Source: Belnapia arida
GTDB taxonomy: Bacteria > Pseudomonadota > Alphaproteobacteria > Acetobacterales > Acetobacteraceae
Assembly: GCF_016773205.1 (NCBI RefSeq)
Contig: NZ_JAETWB010000015.1
Location: 1 to 64,000 of the forward strand
DNA: 64,000 nucleotides
Reading direction: 5' to 3'
The notes beneath the pieces are model-generated. The model had not been told where the DNA came from. It did no database searches and saw only the letters and a program-made list of their open reading frames with translations. Positions within the stretch are counted from its first letter, which is position 1. Each line of letters begins with the position of its first letter. The position numbers and the translations under genes were made by a program. Positions 26,238 to 33,755 of this stretch are shown here, one piece after another.

Positions 26238-27072
26238 GCCCCCCTGCGCCGACGACGCGCACGGACTCGCCCAGTACCAGTGCGGCGCCCTCGATCAGCC
26301 CGGCGGAGAGCAGCGCCTCCGCCCGTGCTTCGCCGGCGTCGAGCGCCGCCTCGGCCACCTCCGCGGGCAGCGGCCCGACAGAGGTCGTCACCAGCCGTTC
26401 GCCGAGATCGCTGTCGGGGTCGAGTGAGGCGGCCGGGGCGCGGCGGATGGCTGGATGGTCGGCATCCACCGCATTGGCGATGACGGTCGCCGCGGCATCG
26501 GCTGCCGCCGCCCCGCGCGCCAGCACCGTCACCGCATCGGCGATGCCGAGCGAGAAGCTTCGCCCAGGCCAGCCGCTGGTGGCGATGCCGCGCACCGGGT
26601 CCTCGGCGCGGATGCGGATCAGCGCCTCCGGCACGGCGCGGGCGAGGTGAGGGACGACGCCGACCCGCAGGCTGGCTCCCGGGGCGAGGAAGAGGGCGAT
26701 GTCGCCCCCGTTGTTGACATGCGCCGCGGTGAGGCCGGGCGTGGCGGCCAGCGCCGCCAGCACCTCCTCCGCCACCGCCCCGGCCACGGCCGCCATGGGC
26801 GTGATGAAGCCGGCGCGGAAGGGCCAGACTGCCTCCGCCATCCGGCGGGCAACGGGTCCGCCGACATCGGGGCGGTCGGGGCCGACAGGGGAGCGCAGCA
26901 GCGGCAGTTCCGCGACCAGCCCGGAGAGCAGCCCCTGGAAGGCGGCGGTGGCGCGAATGGCAGCTTCGGCGATGGCGGCGCGCGTGCCCTCGAAGCCGAT
27001 CACCAGGTCGATCGGGCCCTCCTGGAGGTGCAGCCGGCCATCGGGGCGGGAGCTGGCTAGGGCGCCGGCCAT
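26212..27072 (-). CDS. UPF0280 family protein
   Basis: The 286-residue product starts at ATG 27072 (MAGALASSRPDGRLHLQEGPIDLVIGFEG). It contains FITPMAAVAGAVAEEVLAALAA, VNNGGDIALFLAPGASLRVGVV, IATSGWPGRSFSLGIADAVTVLA and ATVIANAVDADHPAI, a pattern that places it in UPF0280, distant relatives of ApbE-like flavin transferases. The N-N-G-G-D and T-S-G motifs resemble those of ApbE, but no function is established. It overlaps the 6-hydroxynicotinate reductase gene by 16 bases in the same operon, so a supporting role, such as cofactor attachment or redox maturation for that reductase, is plausible. Confidence 0.8.
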   Translation of the reverse strand: MAGALASSRPDGRLHLQEGPIDLVIGFEGTRAAIAEAAIRATAAFQGLLSGLVAELPLLRSPVGPDRPDVGGPVARRMAEAVWPFRAGFITPMAAVAGAVAEEVLAALAATPGLTAAHVNNGGDIALFLAPGASLRVGVVPHLARAVPEALIRIRAEDPVRGIATSGWPGRSFSLGIADAVTVLARGAAAADAAATVIANAVDADHPAIRRAPAASLDPDSDLGERLVTTSVGPLPAEVAEAALDAGEARAEALLSAGLIEGAALVLGESVRVVGAGGLIRTDTVP

Positions 27073-28541
27073 GGATTCCCGTCGATCCAGGCTTCCTGCC
27101 GGGCGGTGCTGCCGTATTCGGCGAGGAGTTGCTCCAGCGGCACCGCATGGTCCACGTGCCCGCCGAGCCGGGCATAGAGATCGGCGCGCAGGGTGAACTC
27201 CATCGGCGCCACGAGGGCCGGCGTCGGCACATAGCCGAAGGCCCCGTCCGGCACCCGCAGCACATCCGCCATCACCGTGATGCCGCCCCCTGGCCAGAGC
27301 GTGCAGGGTGCTCCGCCGATGGTGACGCGGACCAGGGAGCGCTGCACCTCCCGCGTCAGCAGCACCGGGTTTTCGGTGACGCCCGCCCGGAGCGAGCCGC
27401 CGGCGCCGGCCATGAACAGGACGGAGGTCATCGCCGGTTCGCAATTCTCGCCGATGCGCTCGACGGTTTTCAGCACGTTGGGCGGCGTCGGCACCGGGAC
27501 GGGGCGCAGCGCCTCGTCCAGTTCGACATAGAGGTGGTCCTCGCCCGTCGTGCTGGTCAGCAGCAGGCGGAGGCCGGGCCAGGCGGTCTTCGGGTCGATG
27601 CTCTCGATGACGGCGAGCGGATCCTTGATGTCGGTCCCGCCCCAGCCGTCCCCTGGATGCGCCACCTGGAAGTAGCGCCCAGGCGTCGAGCGCCTGCCGC
27701 GGACGCGGATGCCGGTGGGCGGCACGTCGAGGCACTTGCCGGCCTGATGCTCGGACAGCACGCCGGTGATGTGGTCATCGACCACGATCACCTCGTCCAC
27801 ATGCCCATGCCACTGCTGGGCGAAGATGCCGATGGCGGCGCTGCCGCAGCCGACCCGCATGCGCCGCTCCGGCACGCCGTCGACGATGGGTGCCTGGCCG
27901 GCCTGCAGCACCAGCGTCACCCCGCCGTCTATCGAGACCTCAACCGCCTGCTTGTTGCAAAGCGCCAGCATGGCCGCGCAGGTGACATTGCCCTCGCGCT
28001 TGGAGCCGCCGGTCAGGTGCCGCACGCCGCCGAGGCTCAGCATCTGGCTGCCATATTCGGCGGTGGTGACATGGCCGATCTGCTCGCCATCGACGCGGAC
28101 GGCCGCCGTCTCCGGACCGAGATGCCGGTCGGTGTCGATCTTCACCTTGAGACCGCAATAGCTGAAGATGCCCTCGGTCACGACGGTGACGGTATCGACC
28201 CCTGCATGGCGCGAGCCGACGATGAAGGGCGCAGGCTTGTAGTCCGGATAGGTGGTCCCGGCGCCGATGGCGGAGACGAAGACCTCTTCCCGCGGCGCGA
28301 GCCCGCCGGCCCAGTCCTCCGAGCCTTCGAGGAAGGGTACTGTCCCGCCCCCTGTCTTGACCGCGCGCTGCATCAGCACCAGCGGGTCGGTGCGGACCAG
28401 GGCACCGTCCTGGTTGGCATAGCGGCTGCACGCGCCGCTGCGGCCTGGGCGGATGCGGCAGAGCACGGGGCAGGCGTCGCAGCGGACGATGCCCTCATTG
28501 CCCTCGCGGGCGCCGAAGAGGGCGGTGCGGTCGGTGCTCAT
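27057..28541 (-). CDS. hnr: 6-hydroxynicotinate reductase
   Basis: The 494-residue protein matches the family annotated as 6-hydroxynicotinate reductase (EC 1.3.7.1 type), which reduces 6-hydroxynicotinate to 1,4,5,6-tetrahydro-6-oxonicotinate with a ferredoxin-like donor. The N-terminus has a four-cysteine cluster motif, C21-x2-C24-x3-C28-x9-C38 (RCDACPVLCRI, SGACSRYANQ), suited to a [4Fe-4S] centre. Downstream are conserved blocks such as FVSAIGAGTTYPDYKPAPFIVGSRH and VTEGIFSYCGLKVKIDTD. The enamidase for the next step is encoded 575 bases away, divergently, with a MarR gene between. This pairing strengthens the call. First described for Eubacterium barkeri; Azorhizobium uses a similar route. 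Confidence 0.8.
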   Translation of the reverse strand: MSTDRTALFGAREGNEGIVRCDACPVLCRIRPGRSGACSRYANQDGALVRTDPLVLMQRAVKTGGGTVPFLEGSEDWAGGLAPREEVFVSAIGAGTTYPDYKPAPFIVGSRHAGVDTVTVVTEGIFSYCGLKVKIDTDRHLGPETAAVRVDGEQIGHVTTAEYGSQMLSLGGVRHLTGGSKREGNVTCAAMLALCNKQAVEVSIDGGVTLVLQAGQAPIVDGVPERRMRVGCGSAAIGIFAQQWHGHVDEVIVVDDHITGVLSEHQAGKCLDVPPTGIRVRGRRSTPGRYFQVAHPGDGWGGTDIKDPLAVIESIDPKTAWPGLRLLLTSTTGEDHLYVELDEALRPVPVPTPPNVLKTVERIGENCEPAMTSVLFMAGAGGSLRAGVTENPVLLTREVQRSLVRVTIGGAPCTLWPGGGITVMADVLRVPDGAFGYVPTPALVAPMEFTLRADLYARLGGHVDHAVPLEQLLAEYGSTARQEAWIDGNPWPAP

Positions 28542-28553
28542 CGGGCCGAACCA

Positions 28554-28573
28554 TTCGTTGTGTCACTAACGAG
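28554..28573. promoter_or_regulatory. MarR-type operator upstream of the 6-hydroxynicotinate reductase gene
   Basis: TTCGT (28554-28558) and ACGAG (28569-28573) flank a 10-base spacer. The inner core TCGTT and AACGA is perfectly symmetrical. The second site at 29052-29071 has the same spacing and half-sites. It lies 12 bases upstream of the hnr start, a position where a bound repressor would block transcription. Confidence 0.6.
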
Positions 28574-28606
28574 TTTGCCAGCCCCGCCGCCCCGCCACAA
28601 CGGAAA

Positions 28607-29032
28607 TCATCCCATTCGCCGGAGGATGGCGCCAAGCCGCGTCTGCTCGTCCCGCGGCAGCGGAGCAAGGGTGGCGGCGGATACCGCCTTGGCTTTCTCC
28701 AACCAGCCCGGGAGGGCGGCCAGCGCCGCCGGCGTCAGCGCCACCAGCAGCATCCGCGCATCGGCGGGGTCGCGCTCCCGCACCACCAGACCGCGGGCCA
28801 TCAGACGGGCGACGACGCCCTTCACCGTTGGCGGGTCCATCGCCAGCGACCGCCCGAGCAGGTTCTGCGAGAGCGGGCCGCGCCGCCACAGCACATGGAG
28901 GGCGGCGAATTGCATCGAGGTCGGCCCATCCTCCCCCATGATCCCCTGGAACAGGGCGAGGTGGCGCTGATAGGCCCGGCGCAGCAGGTGGCCCACCTGC
29001 TCCTCCAGCACATAGTCCTCCGGCTCCTCCAT
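28607..29032 (-). CDS. MarR-family transcriptional regulator
   Basis: The 141-residue protein is a winged-helix regulator: GHLLRRAYQRHLALFQGIMGEDGPTSMQFAALHVLWRRG, then a recognition region SQNLLGRSLAMDPPTVKGVVARLMARGLVVRERDPADARMLLVALT, with the typical wing D-x-R. MarR proteins commonly sense phenolic or aromatic acids and repress degradation genes. The ATG at 29032 is preferred because GGAGG lies 7 bases upstream. It sits between hnr and the divergent enamidase gene, with operator-like repeats on both sides, so it likely represses both operons and itself. Confidence 0.88.
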   Translation of the reverse strand: MEEPEDYVLEEQVGHLLRRAYQRHLALFQGIMGEDGPTSMQFAALHVLWRRGPLSQNLLGRSLAMDPPTVKGVVARLMARGLVVRERDPADARMLLVALTPAALAALPGWLEKAKAVSAATLAPLPRDEQTRLGAILRRMG

Positions 29033-29051
29033 CCTCGCCTCCGCGTCGCAT

Positions 29052-29071
29052 TTCGTTTCTAGGCTTACGAA
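29052..29071. promoter_or_regulatory. MarR-type operator between marR and the enamidase gene
   Basis: TTCGT (29052-29056) and ACGAA (29067-29071) are separated by 10 bases. This is the same design as the 28554-28573 site. It lies 20 bases upstream of the marR start and 45 upstream of the enamidase start, and could control both directions. Confidence 0.6.
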
Positions 29072-29115
29072 TGGGCCAGGGCTAGAGTGGCGCAGGGACA
29101 TGGGAGGATCAGGCC

Positions 29116-30315
29116 ATGGCGGTGGAACAGTCGTCGGGTCCGGCACGGGGCCGCATCCTGGTGCGGAATATCGGGCTGCTGCTCTCGGGCGACCTCGCCA
29201 ACCCGGTGCTCGAAGCCGATTCCATCCTGATCGAGGACGGCAGGATCGTGGCCACCGGTCGCGCCGGGGAACTCGCCGATCGCGGCCCGGCCGACAGCGT
29301 CATTGACGCGCATGGCTGCGCCGTGGCGCCCGGGCTGGTCGACAGCCATGTCCATCCGGTAATCGGCGACTGGACGCCGCGGCAGAACCAGATGGGTTGG
29401 ATCGAGAGCAACCTCCATGGCGGCGTCACCACCATGATCTCGGCCGGCGAGGTCCATCTGCCCGGGCGGCCGAAGGACATCGTCGGGCTGAAGGCGCTGG
29501 CCATCACCGCCCAGCGCGCCTTCTTCAACGCCCGCCCGGCCGGGGTGAAGGTGCTGGCCGGGGCTCCGGTGCTGGAGAAGGGCATGGTGGAGAGCGACTT
29601 CGCCGAACTCGCCGCCGCCGGCGTGACCCTGCTGGGCGAGGTCGGCCTCGGCTCGGTGAAGGCCGGCTACGAGGCGCGCGAGATGGTGGCCTGGGCGCGC
29701 AAGCATGGCATCCAGAGCACCATCCATACCGGCGGCCCCTCCATCCCCGGCAGCGGGCTGATCGACAAGGACACGGTGCTGGAGGCGGATGCCGACATCA
29801 TCGGCCATATCAATGGTGGCCATACCAGCCTGCCCGAGGCGCATGTCTGCGAGCTCTGCGAGCGCAGCAGCCGCGCCATCGAGCTGGTCCACAACGGCAA
29901 CGAACGGGTGGCGATCGCCGCAGTGCAGGCGGCGCGGGACCTGGGCCAGCTCCATCGCGTCATCCTCGGCACGGACAGCCCCGCCGGTTCCGGGGTCCAG
30001 CCGCTGGGCATCCTGCGGATGATCTCGCTGCTTTCCTCGCTGGGCGGCATCAAGGCAGATCAGGCTTTCGCCATGGCGACAGGCAATACCGCGCGCATTC
30101 GCAACCTTGATGCCGGGCTGATCGAGGCCGGCCGGGCAGCCGACCTTGTCTTCCTCGACCGGGCGCAGCACACGGCGGGGCGGGACCTGCTGCACAGCGT
30201 GGAGCTCGGCGACATCCCCGGCATCGGTGGCGTCATGATCGACGGCGTGATGCGCTGCGGCCGCAGCCGCAACACTCCGCCGGCCGAGCGGGTGCCGGAG
30301 ACGCTCGGGCATTGA
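29116..30315 (+). CDS. ena: Enamidase (6-oxo-tetrahydronicotinate hydrolase), amidohydrolase superfamily
   Basis: The 399-residue protein resembles the Eubacterium barkeri enamidase (EC 3.5.2.18), which hydrolyses 1,4,5,6-tetrahydro-6-oxonicotinate to 2-formylglutarate and ammonia. Shared segments recalled from that enzyme are LHGGVTTMISAG (100-111), GRPKD (117-121), NARPAGVKV (138-146), GEVGLG (174-179) and SRNTPPA (384-390). Metal-ligand candidates are H78 and H80 (DSHVHP), H204 (STIHTGG), H231 (GHINGG) and D287 (GTDSPAG). First gene of a plus-strand operon that continues with a membrane protein, a radical SAM protein and a DUF1185 protein. The nicotinate dehydrogenase needed upstream in the pathway is not in this window. 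Confidence 0.85.
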   Translation: MAVEQSSGPARGRILVRNIGLLLSGDLANPVLEADSILIEDGRIVATGRAGELADRGPADSVIDAHGCAVAPGLVDSHVHPVIGDWTPRQNQMGWIESNLHGGVTTMISAGEVHLPGRPKDIVGLKALAITAQRAFFNARPAGVKVLAGAPVLEKGMVESDFAELAAAGVTLLGEVGLGSVKAGYEAREMVAWARKHGIQSTIHTGGPSIPGSGLIDKDTVLEADADIIGHINGGHTSLPEAHVCELCERSSRAIELVHNGNERVAIAAVQAARDLGQLHRVILGTDSPAGSGVQPLGILRMISLLSSLGGIKADQAFAMATGNTARIRNLDAGLIEAGRAADLVFLDRAQHTAGRDLLHSVELGDIPGIGGVMIDGVMRCGRSRNTPPAERVPETLGH

Positions 30316-31310
30316 TCCCCGGCTGGCGCCAGGGCCTCCGCAACGGGCTGGTCTTCGGTCTCCTGGCGCTGGGGGCGGTGATCGCCCTCAATGCAGGCGA
30401 GTTGCCTGGGCTCGGGGCGGTGCTGGCGGATCTGCCGGCGGCGGTTGGCATATCAGCCGCGGTGCATGTCCCGCAGATCCTGTTGACGGCAGCGGCCTGG
30501 CGGGCGCTTCTGCCGCCCGCGGCGCGGCCGCCCTTCCTAGTGATGGCGCAGCTCCGCTGGTACCGCGAATCGGCCAATGCCCTCGTGCCGGCCGGGGCGC
30601 TGGTCGGCCAGGCGGCGGCGGCGCGGCTGCTGTCGCGGCACGGGGTGTCCAGCCAGATGGCGGGGGCGACGGCGACCGTCGACCTGACATTGGAGGCCGT
30701 CTCGCAGCTCTTCTTCACCCTGGCCGGCGTCGCGCTGCTGCTGGGCGTCGGGGACGGGCCAGGGCTGCTCGGCTTTGCCGCGGCGGGCTTCGGGATCGCG
30801 CTGGCCGGGGCAGGGGCCATGGTGCTGTTCCAGCGCCGGCTGCCGCTGACCCTGCTGGAGCGCGGCCTCGGCCGGCTCGCCCGGCGCTGGCCGGCCATCG
30901 ATCCCGGCTGGGTGCAGGGGTTGCAGGCGGCGATCCTCGAACTGCATGCGGATTGGCCACGGCTTGCGGTGGCGACCCTATGGCACACCCTGTCCTGGCT
31001 GCTCGGGGCGGTAGAGATCGCCGGCGTGCTCTGGCTGCTCGGCCACCCTATCACGCTCGCGGATGCGCTGGTGATCGAGAGCCTCGCCCAGGCCCTGCGG
31101 AATGTCGGCTTCATGTTGCCGGGGGCGCTGGCGGTGCAGGAGGGGGCGATCATCGGCGCCGCGGCGCTGGTCGGCGTGCCGGCCGCGGCGGCCCTCGCCG
31201 TGGCCCTGGTGCGGCGGGCGCGGGAGGTCTGCCTGAGCCTACCTGGCCTTATCGCTTGGCAGCGGGCGGAAACCGGGTCTATGCGTCCGGCTGAACCGAG
31301 GGATGGGTGA
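30312..31310 (+). CDS. HpnL/AglD-like integral membrane protein (lysylphosphatidylglycerol synthase TM family)
   Basis: The 332-residue protein has about eight membrane segments. Landmarks are YRESANALVPAGALVGQAAAARLLSRHGV and LRNVGFMLPGALAVQEGAIIGAAAL, characteristic of the lysylphosphatidylglycerol-synthase TM/UPF0104 family, which includes hopanoid-associated HpnL. These proteins are thought to flip or transport lipids. There is no catalytic domain for aminoacyl transfer. It begins with TTG 30312, overlapping the enamidase stop by 4 bases, and overlaps the radical SAM gene (TGATG). That coupling ties it to enamidase expression, though a link in function is unexplained. Confidence 0.75.
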   Translation: MIPGWRQGLRNGLVFGLLALGAVIALNAGELPGLGAVLADLPAAVGISAAVHVPQILLTAAAWRALLPPAARPPFLVMAQLRWYRESANALVPAGALVGQAAAARLLSRHGVSSQMAGATATVDLTLEAVSQLFFTLAGVALLLGVGDGPGLLGFAAAGFGIALAGAGAMVLFQRRLPLTLLERGLGRLARRWPAIDPGWVQGLQAAILELHADWPRLAVATLWHTLSWLLGAVEIAGVLWLLGHPITLADALVIESLAQALRNVGFMLPGALAVQEGAIIGAAALVGVPAAAALAVALVRRAREVCLSLPGLIAWQRAETGSMRPAEPRDG

Positions 31311-32419
31311 TGGCGAGCAAGACATCGGGAGTGTTCGACCTGCTGCGGCTGGTGCCGCGCGGGGGGCCGGCGATCTGCAACGTCTCCGTCACCAATATGT
31401 GCAACGCCACCTGCGACTTCTGCAATTTCGCCCATAACAAGGGCTTCGTGAAGCATCGCAGCTGGTTGGATGCGGAGCGCTTCCCGGCCGCCCTGATCCG
31501 GTTGCGCGAGCAGGCCAATGTGCGCTTCGTCACCTTCATGGGTGGCGAGCCGCTACTGCACCCGAAGATCCTGGACATGGCGCGGGAGGCGACCGCGCAG
31601 GGCACGCAGCCGACCCTCGTCACCAATGGCTGGCTGCTGCCGCCCAAGGTGGATGACCTCGCGGCCGCCGGCATCACCACCCTGTTCATCTCCATCGACA
31701 GCGAGCACGCACATCTGCACGAGGAGAATCGCGGGCTTAAGGGCGTTTGCGCCCGCATCAGGGAGGCGAATACCCGGCTTGCCGCCAAGGGGGTGACGCC
31801 GATCGCCAGCGTCGCCATGACCCGGCTGGTAAAGGACTACGCGGCGCTCGGCCGCTTCCTGAAGGAGCTCGGCTTCTCCGCCGTCACCTTCTCCTATCCG
31901 CGGAAGGCAGCGCTTGGCTCCTCCTCCCTCGTCTACTCCGAGGATAGCGAGCTGGTGGACATGTCGCAGGCGGAGCTGCTGGCGGCCTTCGACGGAGTGG
32001 AGCAGGCCCGTGGCGTGATCCCGGTGCACAACCCTCGCGCCGCCATTGCCGACATGCGCCGCCGCCTTACCGGCCAGGGCGAGCGCTTCATCTGCCATGC
32101 CGGCTACAAATATTTCTACCTGGACTGGAATTACGATCTCTGGCGCTGCGAGGACTGGAAGGAGCCGCTTTCCTCGGTCTGGGACTTCACCCCGGACAAG
32201 GTGATGCGCGACGGCTGCCAGGCCTGCACCACCGATTGCTACCGCGATGCCAGCATCATGCTGCATTTCTCGGTCTCCATCGGCGACTCCTTCGCGCGGC
32301 TGAAGGAAGGGCGGCCGTTCGCGGCCGTTGCGGCGCTGGCGGACCGGCGCAATATCGGCTCACTCGGCGCCGTTATCGGCCATGGCGCGCGGCTGGCCAA
32401 TCTGGCGGGAAGGGCCTGA
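31310..32419 (+). CDS. Radical SAM protein with SPASM-like C-terminal cysteines
   Basis: The 369-residue protein has the radical SAM motif C31-x3-C35-x2-C38 (NMCNATCDFCNF), GGEP at 78-81 and a TIM-barrel pattern (PTLVTNGWLL, TTLFISIDSE). The C-terminus holds C262, C280, C303, C306 and C310 (FICHAGYKYF, LWRCEDW, CQACTTDCYRD), suited to an auxiliary iron-sulfur cluster. Its overall plan recalls HpnH-type radical SAM enzymes of hopanoid synthesis, but the sequence differs. Substrate unknown. It starts on the stop codon of the HpnL-like gene (TGATG); the GTG one codon earlier is an alternative. Confidence 0.83.
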   Translation: MASKTSGVFDLLRLVPRGGPAICNVSVTNMCNATCDFCNFAHNKGFVKHRSWLDAERFPAALIRLREQANVRFVTFMGGEPLLHPKILDMAREATAQGTQPTLVTNGWLLPPKVDDLAAAGITTLFISIDSEHAHLHEENRGLKGVCARIREANTRLAAKGVTPIASVAMTRLVKDYAALGRFLKELGFSAVTFSYPRKAALGSSSLVYSEDSELVDMSQAELLAAFDGVEQARGVIPVHNPRAAIADMRRRLTGQGERFICHAGYKYFYLDWNYDLWRCEDWKEPLSSVWDFTPDKVMRDGCQACTTDCYRDASIMLHFSVSIGDSFARLKEGRPFAAVAALADRRNIGSLGAVIGHGARLANLAGRA

Positions 32420-32423
32420 GGTG

Positions 32424-33008
32424 ATGGCGGCGGTGATCCGGAAGCTCGTGGTGCTGCTGGACGAGACGCGGCGGGAGATGGGGCGCGACCTGCCTCACCC
32501 GATCCGCCGCGCCGTCGCCTGCGCCGTCATCGAGAACCCCTTCGCCGGCCGCTATGAGGAAGACCTGTCTGAGCTGATCGCGCAGGGTGAGGCGCTCGGG
32601 GCGCTGCTGGCGGAGCGTTGCATCACCGCCCTCGGCATCCCCGGCGAGCAGGTGGAGAGCTTCGGCAAGGCCGCCGTGGTGGGGGAGGCGGGAGAGTTGG
32701 AGCATGCTGCCGCCCTGCTGCACCCGAAGATGGGCGCGCCGGTGCGGGCCGTGCTCGGCAAGGGGCCGGCGCTGATCCCCTCGGCCAAGAAGGCGGGCGG
32801 GCCGGGGACGACCATCGACGTGCCGCTCGGCCACAAGGACGCCGCGTTCGTCCGCAGCCATTTCGATGCCATCGAGGCGCGGATCCCGGACGCGCCGCGG
32901 GCGGGAGAGATCCTGCTCTGCCTGGCGCTGACCGGTGGCGGGCGGCCGCTGCCCCGTATCGGTGGGCTGACCAAGGCGGAGATCATCGGCAAGGACGGCC
33001 TTCGCTAG
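32424..33008 (+). CDS. DUF1185 (amino acid synthesis family) protein
   Basis: This 194-residue protein starts MAAVIRKLVVLLDETRREMGRDLPHPIRRAVACAVIENPFAGRYEEDL and contains VVGEAGELEHAAALLHPKMG, GTTIDVPLGHKDAAFVRSHFDAIEARI. These are the features of PF06684 (DUF1185, amino acid synthesis family), whose function is not established. The ATG at 32424 follows GAGG at short spacing. It is the last gene of the enamidase operon and overlaps the convergent tetR gene by 4 bases. Confidence 0.8.
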   Translation: MAAVIRKLVVLLDETRREMGRDLPHPIRRAVACAVIENPFAGRYEEDLSELIAQGEALGALLAERCITALGIPGEQVESFGKAAVVGEAGELEHAAALLHPKMGAPVRAVLGKGPALIPSAKKAGGPGTTIDVPLGHKDAAFVRSHFDAIEARIPDAPRAGEILLCLALTGGGRPLPRIGGLTKAEIIGKDGLR

Positions 33009-33601
33009 TCGCGGAGAACGCCCTCCAGCGCCAGGCGGGTGTGCAGCGCGACGAGTTCCGGGGGGGATAGCCGCCCGTCGGGACGATACCAGGTGCAGAT
33101 ACCGGTCAGCATGGCGAGCATGGCGAAGGCGGTGATCCGTGCATCGCCGAGGCGGAGCAAGCCAGCTGCGGCCGCTTCCTCCAGCAGGCCGGTCAGCCGT
33201 GCCTCATACTCGTGCCGCATGCCGATGATCCGCGCCGCATTGGACGGGTCGAGGGCGCGCAGCTCGAAATTGGCGATATAGACCTCGCGCTTCCGCTCCA
33301 AGTGATAGAGCACATGGTGCCCGATGAAGGCCTTCAGCCGGGCCATCGGTTCCGGTCCGGCGGCCGCCAGGGCGGCATCGGTCTGCTCCAACAGCGCCGT
33401 CATGTGCTCCAGCATCAGGTCGAAAAGCAGGCCCTGCTTGGTCGTCATGTGGTTGTAGAGCGAGGCCGGGCTGATGCCGACTGCGGCCGCCAGTTCGCGC
33501 AGGTTCATGGCAGCGAAGCCCTGCTCGTGGATCAGCCGCAGCGCGGCCTGGCGGATGGCCGCCGCCGTGCGCTCGCCACTGGATCCCGTGATGCGGGCCA
33601 T
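33005..33601 (-). CDS. TetR-family transcriptional regulator
   Basis: The 198-residue protein has an N-terminal helix-turn-helix (AALRLIHEQGFAAMNLRELAAAVGISPASLYNHMTTKQGLL, about 19-59) and a helical ligand domain of TetR_C type (LKAFIGHHVLYHLERKREVYIANFELRAL). ATG 33601 gives the usual length; earlier starts would run through the operator. It is divergent from the 11-gene Liv/acyl-CoA operon, with a perfect palindrome between, so it probably represses that operon and itself, with an acyl-CoA or branched acid as likely inducer. Confidence 0.9.
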   Translation of the reverse strand: MARITGSSGERTAAAIRQAALRLIHEQGFAAMNLRELAAAVGISPASLYNHMTTKQGLLFDLMLEHMTALLEQTDAALAAAGPEPMARLKAFIGHHVLYHLERKREVYIANFELRALDPSNAARIIGMRHEYEARLTGLLEEAAAAGLLRLGDARITAFAMLAMLTGICTWYRPDGRLSPPELVALHTRLALEGVLRD

Positions 33602-33665
33602 CGTGCTGGACGTCTCCCAAGTCGGGGTGCAGGCTGGCGTTGGAAACCTCTTGCGGTCAACCCGA

Positions 33666-33685
33666 AAACGAACATATGTTCGTTT
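33666..33685. promoter_or_regulatory. Perfect 20-bp palindrome, TetR operator candidate
   Basis: AAACGAACAT is followed directly by its exact reverse complement ATGTTCGTTT with no spacer. It lies 64 bases upstream of tetR and 70 bases upstream of the livG start. This is the typical form of a TetR-family operator. A possible -35 TTGCGG (33651-33656) sits 17 bases before ATATGT, which overlaps the palindrome; that promoter reading is weak. Confidence 0.75.
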
Positions 33686-33755
33686 AGCAGCGGGGACCAT
33701 AATCCCGCCGGGGAGGGACCGATCGTGGCCGCAAATGCGCCTCATCGCCTGAGTC

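Noticed and set aside
30312-32419. Assignment of the membrane protein/radical SAM pair to hopanoid synthesis proper (hpnL/hpnH)
   Set aside because: No other hopanoid gene is near, and the radical SAM core differs from HpnH in its motif spacing and sequence. Only a family-level resemblance is supported.
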